This document shows positions 33,360 to 43,924 of a stretch of 64,000 nucleotides of DNA, piece after piece. This DNA comes from Gracilariopsis chorda (lineage: Eukaryota > Rhodophyta > Florideophyceae > Gracilariales > Gracilariaceae). The stretch lies in the NCBI GenBank assembly GCA_003194525.1, contig NBIV01000084.1, positions 1 through 64,000 on the forward strand, in the 5' to 3' direction. The translations under genes and the position numbers were made by a program. Below the pieces are notes generated by a model, which saw only the letters and a program-made list of their open reading frames with translations, was not told the DNA's origin and did not search any database. How positions within the stretch are numbered: the first letter of the stretch is position 1; the number at the start of each line of letters is the position of its first letter.

Positions 33360-34540
33360 ACTCCGCCATGCAGAACTAAGGGACCCCATCATAGAGAGTG
33401 GTTTAGCAAGCGCTGTGGTTTGGCACTTGTATAAGGTTTTCCCCCAGCATTTTCCATTTTACATCGTCACTCTCGTGACTCCCCCATCTCTACCTCTTTT
33501 TCTCTCTTGTTTCTAGGGAGACCTAACACTACCCACTGTTCGCATCCCTCCTCCTTACTCGCACGTGGCACCTCTTGTGGAACCGGCATCTGTAACAGAG
33601 AGTATCACAAACCACTCATGTCGATAACCGTGTTCTAACCACTACTGTCCTGTGCAGGTCGCGAACGGCTAGCCTCAGTATAACACCCGACTCAGTCGTG
33701 TCCCCTCCGCAAGGTTTTTACAGCTAGGTTGTCATCAATAGAAGAATATCACAAACTTGCGTGGTGTTTCTAGTCCGTAAGCATTGTACTACAGAACGTT
33801 TGGAACATCTCCCAGATTTCATTGAAGAAGTTCATTCTCACTTTGATTCGATGGATTCTGTGCCCGTCTGCAAACTTCTGGATAATTAGTCCTAGAATAA
33901 ACCGATTACTATGATGTCACAACGTTGCCAGGAAATAAAAAGGCACTGAGAGCAAAGTTCAAGCGTCAGCGCTTTGATTCTTGGTCGTCCACATCATCAG
34001 GTTTAACCCAGAATGCTTCCTTTAATTCCATCTCCTCGATATCTGAATCAGAGAGTGAACTCCATCGGCAACCATTCCTCCCAAAGCCATCATCTTCCAT
34101 CTAAGGTGAAATCCGATTTCTTTTGAAGCGTAAATAATGTCATCGTGTCAAAGCTTGAAGTAAACGAACCGGAGACATGAAAAGCTAATGTCAGAACGGT
34201 GCTAACACTACAAAGATTCTTCATTACGATTTACGCCCCATGGAACCAGACGGATATAAATGTGAGTGAATTTGATATAGTGTTCGCTGTGTAATTGGTA
34301 ATTAACTGTAAGAAACCCAATTCCAGTGCAGAAAGGTCTTACTGATACACTCGAGATGAATGAAAGAATGCCTTATCCCGCATTATCGAGTGTATTGAAA
34401 TACAGCCAGAGGTGTAATACAGCGTTTTCAAGAAATCGTCTGTGTCCTTTGCGAGGGGTCACACACGAGTCTTTGACCATTGCAACGCTTCTGCGCTACC
34501 TGCAACGCTACTCAGGCAATACTCGTTCTGTGAAATAATC
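33360..34540 (+). repeat. Faint LTR and gag-like remnants related to element 1
   Basis: 33670-33795 aligns with the end of the element 1 LTR: AGCCTCAGTATAACACCCGA against AGCCTCGGCTTTACAACCCGA, then CTCAGTCGTG against CTTCGTCGTG, and GCATTGTACTACA against GTATTGCACTACA at the LTR end. Weaker likeness runs back to about 33420. Beyond it, 33930-34100 reads as a basic then Ser-rich stretch, and 34326-34538 has EMNERMPYPALSSVLKYSQR, like the GMNEGQAFIALPYFLRGL of gag in element 1. It looks like a very old relative with many breaks and no pol left. Confidence 0.4.
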
Positions 34541-36008
34541 TCATACTACCAGTACGATAACGAACTAATACTTCAAAACGCATTATGATGTCTCGAAATG
34601 GGGGTTGTATGCGTAGCAGTGTCTCCTTCAAAGTAAACCGTACTGCGAACATCACGTTGTGTGCTTATTATATGGGATACTGTGAAGCATAGTGAGACGC
34701 AGCCAGCGTCAGTCCCTAAAATGATTTCATCAGTGATAAAAACTGCCACAAGAGAGGTTGTTGCCTCTTGTACAAAGGTGATTGGTCGTTCGAGTGAGTG
34801 ACCACGTAGTATTTTCTACTAGTTACTGAGTGCAAACTGTAAGGCCTCCCGGCTACTTCGGGATGAAGCCCCGTCATTGAACCGAGACCCAACGAATGTC
34901 ACGTTTCACAAGTGCATCTCCGAAACACGCGTACTGTCCCTTAGTGCACCACTCTCTTTCTGGGAATGAGAAAGTCAAGCACTTTTTCGGAATCATTGAT
35001 TCCATTCGGAATCTATAGTTGACACTCTAATTATTTAAATATATTTTATATTTTACTACATGACTTCCAGGTATAACAAACCTTATAAATCGGTCACAGT
35101 AGTCCATTCTGGCTCTCTCGTTCCTGTAGCGCTCCGGCACCGCCACATTTATCTGGTTGCCCATCCCGCCCTCTTCAAGACAAGCACTCACCGTGGTTTT
35201 ACAAAATACATCAAGACGAACTATCTTCCTGGTTGTAGACGCCCAATTATTCTTAACAAAATTTGTTGTATCGGTCTAGAACGGGAATTGTCTCTATTGC
35301 TTTCTGAATGTTGAAATTCAGAAGTCAGTGGATTTGGACCTATGTTTAGTTTTGGTTATCGTTAGAATGTGGTTCAGAGTGTACCAAATGAATCTCGTTC
35401 AGCGGAGTATCCGCTCCAGAAATCAATCAAGCCGAGCAACGGGATCTGACTCGTGCAAAGACTTCTTAGAACCAGCTCTATACGATCGGGAAATATGTAA
35501 CAAAACTCCATCTGCACAGGTCTGGGTCAACGACCGGTAGCGAACAGCGGAGGTCACCCCTCCCAACGTAACCAGTCAAGCATTACACGCGTCTTAAGTG
35601 AGGCGGATTACCGGTGCTACCTGTATCCAAAAATACTAGCAGCCAGAGGAAGAGGCACTTAGGACAATACTACCTCAAGTAGAATTTGGATATTTAGGAA
35701 AGCATTTGGGTGCGCGGTATATGCACTTGCAAATGTACAGTTATTACAGCGCGCAGGACATCTCGTGTACTATCTGGTGTACTACTATTAGGCTATCAGT
35801 TGTATTTCACATGTACATCCACGTATTCGCTGAATGTCCAGATGATGTCCAGATTTTAAGAAGATTGGATTGCACGTCTGCTTCCTTGATGTTTTGGAAT
35901 TATTTGAGCATTAATCAGAAATGAAGAAATACTCATGATATTCAGATGATAGAGAGCTAGGTATACGTACAATAGTGTTAAGAAAAAAGTTGAAATATTT
36001 GAAATAGT
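34541..36008. other. No recognised gene
   Basis: Short ORFs only, on both strands, none resembling a known protein. Base composition is like the surrounding repeat-rich DNA. Confidence 0.4.
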
Positions 36009-36629
36009 TGGTAGTCGATGGTGATGATCCAAGTTGAAGTTCGGAGCATCCATCAAGGTTTATATAAAGGTTCTCACCCAGTTCTATCAGTGCCACTAGA
36101 AGATGAGAAATCGTCCACGTTTAACGGCATTACGCTTGGTCTTCTTGTTGGCCTCCATATGTGCATGGTTTACCAGGTTCAGTGGCAAATCTAGTCGTTT
36201 GATGACTTGGCGAATTCCCCAGCGCGGATGACTTGTTATATGACTTTCCAAGCGTCAGCAACAGACAGAGTGTTGGTGATCTGGCATTAACCCAGGGTGC
36301 CCGTGGTGATTTGGCATGGATCTCCCGGGAATCATTCATGACCGTTTGATCATTGCTGTATCGTGTGAGGTGTTTGTCAACGTTTTAAGTACAGTAGGAA
36401 GAGGCTTGTACTTCGGAGCCAACTTTGTTCACGTGGTCTGTGAGGCCTTCTCTGACATAAGCATGTTGTGGTTGTCGTGTCATATTGACAGTATGTCACA
36501 AAAGATATCAACTCGGCTTTGAGGCCAGGTAGACATGTCAAATGGGTAACCGATCTCTTCAGGAGATTAAGTAGATTAAAAAAAATTAGACACGTTAGAA
36601 CTGATACTGGAGCCAACTATACTCAAACA
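36009..36629 (-). repeat. LTR of a third gypsy family (element 3)
   Basis: About 621 bp, repeated at 19419-20012. In its minus-strand sense it opens TGTTTGAGTATA and ends CGACTACCA. It lies about 560 bp downstream of a minus-strand integrase/chromodomain remnant, where that element's 3' LTR should be. The assignment is inference, since no clear polypurine tract is seen. Confidence 0.55.
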
Positions 36630-38250
36630 ATAACATTAGAGTCAAGCCGACTCCTCAGTAATCAAGACAAAGATTTCCTTAGACTCACACAAACCCAAAT
36701 TCAAGAGGAACTGGGAACAGGTCTCGTTGAGAGTCAGGTTCCAGGGTGAACGGTATTTCACTTCCATCTTATAAACGGTTCAAGTTCTCACCAATTTTTC
36801 CTAGAAAACTTCGTTCACCAGTGAGGTTTCCGTAACGTGCGAACATATAGAAGAAAAGAGGCATTTCAAAATTATCGTCTAAAATCGTCAGAATTCTGCC
36901 ATCGTAGTTGAAGAAAAGTCGGTGCTGAAGAATGTCGCATGCGTCGGTATAGAAGGGTCTACGATGTTGGAGGAATGAAAATGATATATGGCAGGTTGCC
37001 CAGAAAAGACATAGCCTAATCGATTCGATGCTATTGATTTCACCCATCGTGTTATATAATGATCTTCTACCGAGGTTGATATTGTTGTAGAACTATCTTG
37101 CGGCTTGTATATCGGTGTTCTGATTCATTTTGAGGGTTTGTTGATACTGGAATGCTTAGTTTGGTGCATTCCAGTTCATGAGGTCTTTCTATTTCATCCA
37201 AGTGTCCCCATGACTTGGGTATCCGAGATATTTGACAAGACATTCAAATCGTCTGGCCGTTTTTCTGTGATTCAGAATGCATTCTACTTCATACTCTTCT
37301 GTCCCATCCGTCAATATTACTGGGGTTGGATGACCTGGTTCGGGACGAATTGACAGGTCTCCATGGTAAGGTATGAGAAAAGTAGTGTGGAACACATCAT
37401 GAATCTTTTGAATTCAGTGCATAGCATAAGTGTAGAAACGAGGGTACTGGGCCAAGTGTTTCTATAATTTGGAATGGCTCACATTATCGGATTCGTATTT
37501 TTGACTTTTCCTCCATGCGGTGCTCATTGAGATTTGTTTGTAAACACAATGGCTTTTTTCCAACTTTCAATTTTCGAAAGCATCGATTCTTGTTCATATA
37601 TCACTTTGAGCAACGACGATGTTGCCTTTCAATGTGTGTGTTTGTGCCTATTATTGCTTGTTTCATGCTTTCCACAAACTTTAGAGCTGTGTAACTACCC
37701 TAAATGAGCATATCAAGCGTTAGTGCTTTTGATTGGTCAGCATACGTTAGAAAAAATGGTTTAAATTTGTAGTTGAGTTCTTTGACGAGTCAAATGCGAT
37801 TTTGAACTCTATGAGGTGAAAAACTCCGTTGAATTGCTTGCGAATGACGTATTTTCTACTGATTTCTTCATTGTTTTGTTCATGAACTTAGATTGAACAT
37901 CGTCTAATGGATAATATGCCGGTGGTGGCCGTATCTTTGTGCTTACTAGAGGGAACAGTTTTTTCCGAAAGTTGCTCATAAAAATCTTGTCTTTGTCAAA
38001 GATAATAACTTCAGAAAGGCCATGATGTCTTTATATGTGTTTAAAATAGAGTTTTTCAGTCTGAACTGCAGTGAGATCGGATGTGGTTGGAATAATTCGG
38101 ATTGACCTGGATAGGCGGTCTACTACTACGTACAATACACTGGCACCCTTCGAGCGCTGTATGCCTTTTAGCCCATCTTGCTTTTCGCCCATAAAGGTAT
38201 TGGCTGCAGAAGTGTAGTGTCTATCGGAACGGTGCGCTGACCTCAAATGA
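36630..38250 (-). mobile_element. Truncated Ty3/gypsy chromovirus (element 3): integrase and chromodomain
   Basis: A minus-strand fossil. Integrase core text lies at about 38246-38031 (VLYVVVDRLSRSIRIIP). The integrase C-terminal part near 37480-37390 has the usual ETLGPVPSFLHLC pattern, followed by VFHTTFLIPYHGD. A chromodomain sits at about 37330-37190 (YEVECILNHRK... LVKYLGYPSHGDTWM). Here the chromodomain follows the integrase directly, the usual chromovirus layout, unlike elements 1 and 2. Reverse transcriptase and gag are gone. It has several breaks and is old. Confidence 0.8.
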
Positions 38251-38261
38251 GGTCAGCGCAC
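38232..38261. repeat. Perfect 30-bp palindrome
   Basis: Two 14-nt arms (GTGCGCTGACCTCA and its exact complement) separated by AA, followed 12 bp later by an A-rich run (AAATTAAAAAAAAAAG). It could form a hairpin or mark the terminus of an element. It lies at the break point of the element 3 integrase remnant. Confidence 0.8.
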
Positions 38262-38377
38262 TGGCAAGCAAAATTAAAAAAAAAAGAAATCTGATCCGCA
38301 TGGCCCCACATTTCAAATTTTGAACTTGAAAAATGGCCAACGGGGTGGTCTTTGAACTATAAGTAGTTGTAGAAGAC

Positions 38378-38452
38378 GACCACTGAGCCATAATAGCAGC
38401 TCAGTGGTCTCCAGGTCACATGCGAGGAAGCAAAAATGGGTTCGAACCTCGC
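38378..38452 (+). other. tRNA-like Pol III A/B-box unit (SINE head or tRNA relic)
   Basis: TAGCAGCTCAGTGG (38394-38407) resembles an A box and GGTTCGAACC (38439-38448) is a perfect B-box core, about 45 bp apart as in tRNA promoters. Two hairpins overlap them: GACCACTGAGC/GCTCAGTGGTC (38378-38409) and GCGAGG/CCTCGC (38422-38452). The sequence does not fold as a tRNA, as there is no acceptor stem, so it is more likely a tRNA-derived SINE head or a relic. The A-rich run at about 38270 lies upstream. Confidence 0.4.
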
Positions 38453-38881
38453 TGGGTTTAATTAAACTCCAAAACTCCCTCGGGAGCTCGACTAATTCTA
38501 AATATGTTTAAACTTTCAGAACGTTTTCAACACCCACTTGAACAGCAGAAAGAATACGGTGACATCTGTTAAAAGGGAAGTTTCGTCATAGAGTCTAAAT
38601 AATCTAGCAAGTTTAAGTAATGCGGATTGAATTAGTAGGGCGCTTAAGGTAAAATCTTATTGTCAACTTTTGCATTCAAACATAGATTATTACTATAAAA
38701 AAACGAAGTTTGACAAGGTTGTTGACATCTTTATCAGCTTCTGAAATTCATTATACCGTGACACTCTTCAATGTGTTTCATAAAACAATCTCTATTAGTA
38801 CCAGTGTGGCATAAAAACACTTCTTTTTCCTTTCTGATATAGCACCCAGAACATAAAAACTTGGACTTCGTATTACCTTTG
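38453..38881. other. No recognised gene
   Basis: AT-rich spacer that may be the 3' flank of the piggyBac-like element. I could not find a clear terminal repeat or TTAA duplication pair. Confidence 0.35.
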
Positions 38882-41128
38882 CTAAAATTGCATCGTCCTT
38901 GATATAAAACTTTTATAATCTTTCCATTCTTGTTTTTTTCTCCTTCTATTCGTTTGCATTAAATGCAAGCCAGTGCCTGCAAACACTGGCTTCTCATGAA
39001 CATTTTCACGTTCTTGCTCATCTCTATTCATTAGACCTGTGGTATCCCATGTATTCTCAATTAGTTCATCAGCCAATTGGCAATAGAAGTGGTGCGGACT
39101 CTTCAAGTTTCTGGTTCCGTTTGCGGCTTTGTACAACTTCCACGCGCCCACAATACTAATCGCTAAAAGAGAGCAATTCACTCGAAATGACCACTCTTTC
39201 ACTTCGATTTTCTTCTCCAGATTCAAGTCATCTTGTCTGCACCTGTTATGGCGATCGACCATTGAACAGTTTTTGTAATACTCTTCACACAAGTCGGGAA
39301 TTGGGACCTCCAATTCCACTTTCTTAGAAATATTTCCCTCCCGTCTCCACCTTCCTCGAATAATAGAAGAACCAGGATTAGGCGTGCCAGAGGTTGATAC
39401 GAAATACCTTCTTTCTCTGTCCATTCACACTATAGCCATTATATCATTATTGATAATGCTTCCTTTTGATAGCATATATACAAAATCTCCCCTGTCTGAT
39501 TGAGCAGTTTTGGAGAGATGTGTCATGGGATATTCACGAGTACCATTTTTGAAAACTCCAGTGAACCTTAAACCTTTCTCCAGTAATGCTTTCGCGGTAC
39601 TGACAGACGCAAAAAAGGAATCTGCACACACCAACCGTCCTGATCCAAACCATGGTTGCACTAAGCGAAGTAAGACTGCCGTTCCATGGGCGTTATCAGA
39701 ATCAAAAACTTGTTCCGGAATACTTGCACCCATATTGAGCTCAATTTTCAGCATACTACTTCTTGCACAACATACGGCCTTCATTTGAATACCATTTTCC
39801 GGCATTATATCTAGTGCCGTATAGTGTGGAAGCCCGGCATCAATCCAATTACCGCCTAATCCGTACCATCGTGACATTCCTTCGTCAAAACATAAGGCAT
39901 GTGATGACGTGACAAAAGACCGACGACGGTCATTGATTGCCTTCACAAAATCTGGTACGAAGGACCAACGCGCAGTTCTCTGCTCTTCAGGCACACCATT
40001 TCCGCTGAAGACTATTGAACTTCTAAGTATTTTAAATCTGTTTCGTGACATAGCAAGGCCAATATTTGGCTGAGAAATAGACTTAGAAAAAGGCTCGAGG
40101 CTCCAAAGATCCCGTCTCTTTGAGAACTCAATATGAGTCATGGGGATAAGAATTCCAAAGCTTTTGAGCAGTTCTCCCCCTGAAGTCCTCCGAACATCTT
40201 TGCTTTCTAACCGAACATTCGTTCTGTTCACTATGAATTTCAAATACTGCATAGAGAACATCCAAAGGAAAGAATCTAATGCGCTCATGTTTGGAGGAAT
40301 GTGACGCGTTGAGATAAAATCTCTGGCTGGGCCAACCATTTTCCACTGAGGCATTTCCATACAACCATTCGGAGGACTCAACGTCGTACACGTTTTCCAC
40401 ACACGTCCATGAATCACAGTTGATTGGACAGGTGCATTTTCGCTTAATACACTTGTTTTCAGGTGCAACACTTGCATCTGAGATGGTTTCACAACAGCAT
40501 TTTTCTCGATATTTTGCGTATTAATCCGTTCAACATCGCTAATAGGTTCTTATGCAGCATTTATGGCTTCTTGAACACCAGTACCTAGTTTAACACTGGA
40601 TAAAGGTAAGGTGACTTCTTTTTCTCGGTTCGGTAGACTAAAATTCACGGTCAGAAAAGTGAGATTTCGATTATTGACCTTTCGAATGTCAAAATTGAAG
40701 ACGGAATCTTGTACCGTTGTTGATTTCCATAGAGCTCCATAGTAATGCTTGCATTCAGCGTAATTTGTAATGAGACGATAACGGCTGTTGACAGTTGCTC
40801 CAACAGTTTTGTGGAGATCTTTGGACAGGGCCATTGTGTACAAATGTTGTTGACGATAGTGCTTGATTCGACAGCTACGAATATTCGTGATGTGTTGTGG
40901 ACATGGTTCAGCGCTGCCGGCGTAGAATAAATGATGAGAACATCTACGCGAAAAAGTTTTTGGGAAAGATTTAAGGTTTTGATAATTTCTAGAGTAATTA
41001 AAATTGACCTCATATGTGCAACAAACCATTTCAAATATCCACACTGGCTTTTCAATTCGAACGAAGATATGACCAGTTTGGTTAAAAAAGCCGCTTCTGA
41101 CAAATGAGACCAAAGTTAAAGCCGACAA
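38882..41128 (-). pseudogene. piggyBac-like transposase, one frame with two in-frame stops
   Basis: The reverse strand is a single reading frame of about 748 codons, broken only by a TAA at 40550-40552 and a TGA at 39425-39427. The central part (40492-39425) is a piggyBac/PGBD-type DDE transposase (DDE_Tnp_1_7). Its acidic positions appear in ALCFDEGMSRWYG, LVCADSFFAS and, after the TGA, SMVDRHNRC. LRFTGVFKNGTREYP is also typical. The TGA falls where the family usually has Trp. The N-terminal piece (41128-40550; best start is the Met of MALSKDLHK at about 40842) has KHYYGALWKS and may be a small beta domain, as in some protist piggyBac proteins; that is a guess. So few lesions point to recent death, or to readthrough that would need testing. 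Confidence 0.85.
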
Positions 41129-41222
41129 TCTCAGCTTTCATCTTCAGCAAACATAAATCAAATTGTAGCTGTATTGACGGAGATATGTCTTAAACAAAAT
41201 TCAAAGCTCTACAGACCACCAT

Positions 41223-41889
41223 TTACCCATTCCTCCAATTGCTACCACTACCGAAATATTCATTTCTGCGCTTAATGTCATTGTTGTAGTATCTACCAAG
41301 AACATTCTTCACTAGATAGGCTTCCCTCGTTTTTTCCTGAGCTGATGGGACAAAGCGCAAAGGCGTTATCTGAAGCGTAACAGAAGGATCACGAAGCAAA
41401 CATACGTTTTCATTGACAACAGATTGAACAGTCACTCTATTCTTCATCAGCTTATACTTTGTCCAGTTAACATCAGTAGATAAGGCCTTCCCCATGACGC
41501 CTTCCTTATAAGTACTCGAAAATTTGAACACATGAAACTGTGAGAGCTTGAAATGGTTTGAAACAGTGCAGTAACGCCTCAAATTTAGCTTCCAATCAAT
41601 CCATTCGATATCAGTAGCACAAAAGACGCTGTTCGAAACAAAGCTCTTGTCAATAACCTTTTTAATATTTCGAGGTGAAAAGACATTAAACTGCTTCAAA
41701 CGCTGCTTCACTAATCCAAATGCGGCATCACAACGGTTCATCGTGTGACAAGCAACTAGAAACCGCAGTGTAATTTCAATTTCAAAATCCACTCATACAG
41801 TACCATCCAAAGCAAGTACCACAGTATGACGCGGTTCTTGTTCTGACCTCTGCAATTGTCTGCTTGTAGATTTAGGGTCTGGTGTTCTG
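41223..41889 (-). pseudogene. DUF7869-type gene, 3' part (split by Copia element)
   Basis: This is the C-terminal half of the gene whose N-terminal half lies at 47695-48801. Directly inside the target duplication it reads LNLQADNCRGQNKN and then LWYLLWMVLY, the most conserved block of the family (HADNCxGQNKN). Next come ACHTMNRCDAAFGLVKQRL (like GHTKFxPDxxFGLLKxR) and IEWIDWKLNLRRYC (like WxDWxxFL). Both sides of the Copia insertion stay in the same frame when the 5-bp duplication is counted once. Near 41795 the frame changes by one base between the LWYLLWM block and the CHTMNRC block, so the copy was or became defective. The gene ends 94 bp from the piggyBac-like frame. Function is unknown; the family is multicopy in algae and oomycetes and probably linked to mobile DNA. 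Confidence 0.7.
41885..41889. repeat. Target-site duplication TTCTG (left)
   Basis: The five bases TTCTG directly before the left Copia LTR are repeated at 47695-47699 directly after the right LTR, the expected 5-bp duplication. Confidence 0.9.
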
Positions 41890-42025
41890 TGTAGCTGTTT
41901 CTCTCTCCTTGCCCCCTTCCATCCAAAGGGGTACAGAAGGGGGCCCTTTATTTATACTGTTGGAACGTGTGGCTCGTGCCGCACGTTCCAATCAGTGGAC
42001 CAGAACAATTCTGCGTCCGTCTACA
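41890..42025 (-). repeat. 3' LTR of the Copia element
   Basis: 136 bp, TGTAGCTGTTTC...CCGTCTACA on the plus strand, matching 47559-47694 with one difference. It contains TTTATTTATACTG, a TATA-like stretch. Such short LTRs are known in some Copia lineages. Confidence 0.95.
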
Positions 42026-42451
42026 CCGTCCCTCGAAAATAAGATAGCAGCTTAGTGTGCGAAATAAGTCTAACAGCCTAGATGTCTTGGTACCCGCCAT
42101 TAAAAACCTGTACTGCAGCAAAACCGAATAGGCAAAAATCTGCAATCTAGGAAAAGGTACGGGCCCCTTTCGCGACTCTAATAAACTAACATATCTGGAT
42201 TCGAAAACAAAAAGTAAAAACAAAAACTCAAACGTTAACTACCTTGACGATATAGATACACATACTTACTCAGTGGATGTTTTGTTCCTAAGCCCACATA
42301 ATACTGTGAGAACTTTCAATTGTTCCACCGCGAGTGACTTTTTGAATATATCAGCGGCTTGCGTGTCTGTCCTTATTGGCTTTATGTCAATGACTTCAGT
42401 CTCAACGAGCTCTTTGATATGGTGATGTTTTAGAGCTATGTGCTTGTTCCT

Positions 42452-43822
42452 TTAAGAGACTCTCGGATTCTTAGCTATCGACAGCGCAGTCGAGCTATCC
42501 GAATATGTAGATATTGGATACATGTCCGGTTCATCGTCAAGGACCTTTTCAGCGCTCAGCTCCCAGAACAGTCTTCGGAGCCAGGTCACAATTTTCCCAC
42601 AGTACGACATAGCCACATATTCAGCTTCACCAGACGACAGGGTAATTAGAGATTGCTTCTTAGTCGTCCACATAATTGGTGCTTCGTTCATCTTTATTAT
42701 AACTCCCGTCGTGGACTTCCGCGTTTCGCGGCATCCAGCCCAATCAGCGTCACAATACGCTTCCATTGGAGCCGTAGTGTTAGAGGGATAGAACAAGCCA
42801 AGACCCTTCGTACCTTTGAGGTATCGTAACACTCTCTTCGCTAGTCCAGCATGCCGCAAGTATGGGTCATGGACTTGCCTTGCCAGCATCGAGGCTGCGA
42901 ACATGATGTCAGGCCTGGAGTTCACGGCCAAATACATCAAACAACCTACCAACTTCCGGTATCGGTTGTGTGTTCCTGTAGACACGGCGCGTTCTTCATC
43001 GTGGCGGCTGGTCAGATCTCCCTTGGTGGGCAGGGGTGTTTGAGAAACGTTACAGTTCTCAAGCCCGTTCTCTTTTATTATCTTATCGATATAACGAGTC
43101 TGGGTGACCATTATGCCCTGGTCGTTTCGCTCGATCTGTAGCCCCACAAATGACTTTGCCTCACCAAGGAGCTTAACCTTGAACAGGTTTGTCATCTCAG
43201 CCTTGAAGTCCTGGAGTAGACTATATGAGTTGCAGGCCATAAGAATATCGTCCACGACTATGACGAGTATTAGGGTACCACTCTTGGACGAGTACAGGTA
43301 TAGCCGACTGTCTGTGGTAGACTGTCTGAATCCCAAGCCAATCAACTCGCTGTGCATCAATGAGCCCCATATGTGTCCGGCTTGTTTCGCTCCATATATC
43401 GATTTTAGGAGTAAGCAAACCTTTCCTGGGACAAAGGAGGATCCAGAGGAATTAGTTGGTTGCTCCATGATAAGAGGCTCATCTAGATCACCATAGAGGT
43501 ACGCGTTGCTCACATCCATGGTCTCTAAGATCAAGCCTTGTGCTGCGGCTTTTGCAAACACCATGCGGATGGTTTCGAGTCTCGCAACCGGTGCGTATAG
43601 GGTCTCAGGGTCAAAGTCGATGTATGGGCGTTGCATGTCGCCCCGTGCAACGCAACGTGCCTTAGGTAGAATACGAGGTGGGTCTTCGCTAAGGAGTTTG
43701 GCAATGAACCTCCAAAGGAATGGTAAAGGTTTCACCCCAGGCTTCCTGTCTACAAGCCTCCATGTCCCTCTTTCTACCAAGGCATTGTACTCCCTGTCGA
43801 TAGCTTCGGCCCATTCTCTCAT
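42452..43822 (-). CDS. pol: Copia reverse transcriptase and RNase H part
   Basis: A 456-codon open stretch. It begins in REWAEAIDREYNALVERGTW, the standard Copia RT entry. MDVSNAYLYGDLDEPLIMEQP and LKSIYGAKQAGHIW are further Copia RT signatures; IVVDDILMAC is the catalytic box (VVDD where most Copia elements have YVDD). RNase H follows with YCDADWAGCRETRKSTTG and SLSSGEAEYVA-like text. The product copies element RNA into DNA within virus-like particles. Confidence 0.95.
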   Translation of the reverse strand: MREWAEAIDREYNALVERGTWRLVDRKPGVKPLPFLWRFIAKLLSEDPPRILPKARCVARGDMQRPYIDFDPETLYAPVARLETIRMVFAKAAAQGLILETMDVSNAYLYGDLDEPLIMEQPTNSSGSSFVPGKVCLLLKSIYGAKQAGHIWGSLMHSELIGLGFRQSTTDSRLYLYSSKSGTLILVIVVDDILMACNSYSLLQDFKAEMTNLFKVKLLGEAKSFVGLQIERNDQGIMVTQTRYIDKIIKENGLENCNVSQTPLPTKGDLTSRHDEERAVSTGTHNRYRKLVGCLMYLAVNSRPDIMFAASMLARQVHDPYLRHAGLAKRVLRYLKGTKGLGLFYPSNTTAPMEAYCDADWAGCRETRKSTTGVIIKMNEAPIMWTTKKQSLITLSSGEAEYVAMSYCGKIVTWLRRLFWELSAEKVLDDEPDMYPISTYSDSSTALSIAKNPRVS

Positions 43823-43924
43823 CTTCCGCGCTTCGTCGAAGTTCTTTGGGACTCTGCAGTCATCCCCAAGACCTTCGGAGCGTGAGAAGGATACGAGACA
43901 GTGTGCCAGTGATGCATCGAGGTG

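Noticed and set aside
38378-38452. A true tRNA gene
   Set aside because: A and B boxes are present, but no acceptor stem or cloverleaf can be folded and there is no believable anticodon arm.
39510-39788. Forward ORF of 92 codons
   Set aside because: It is the opposite strand of the piggyBac-like transposase.
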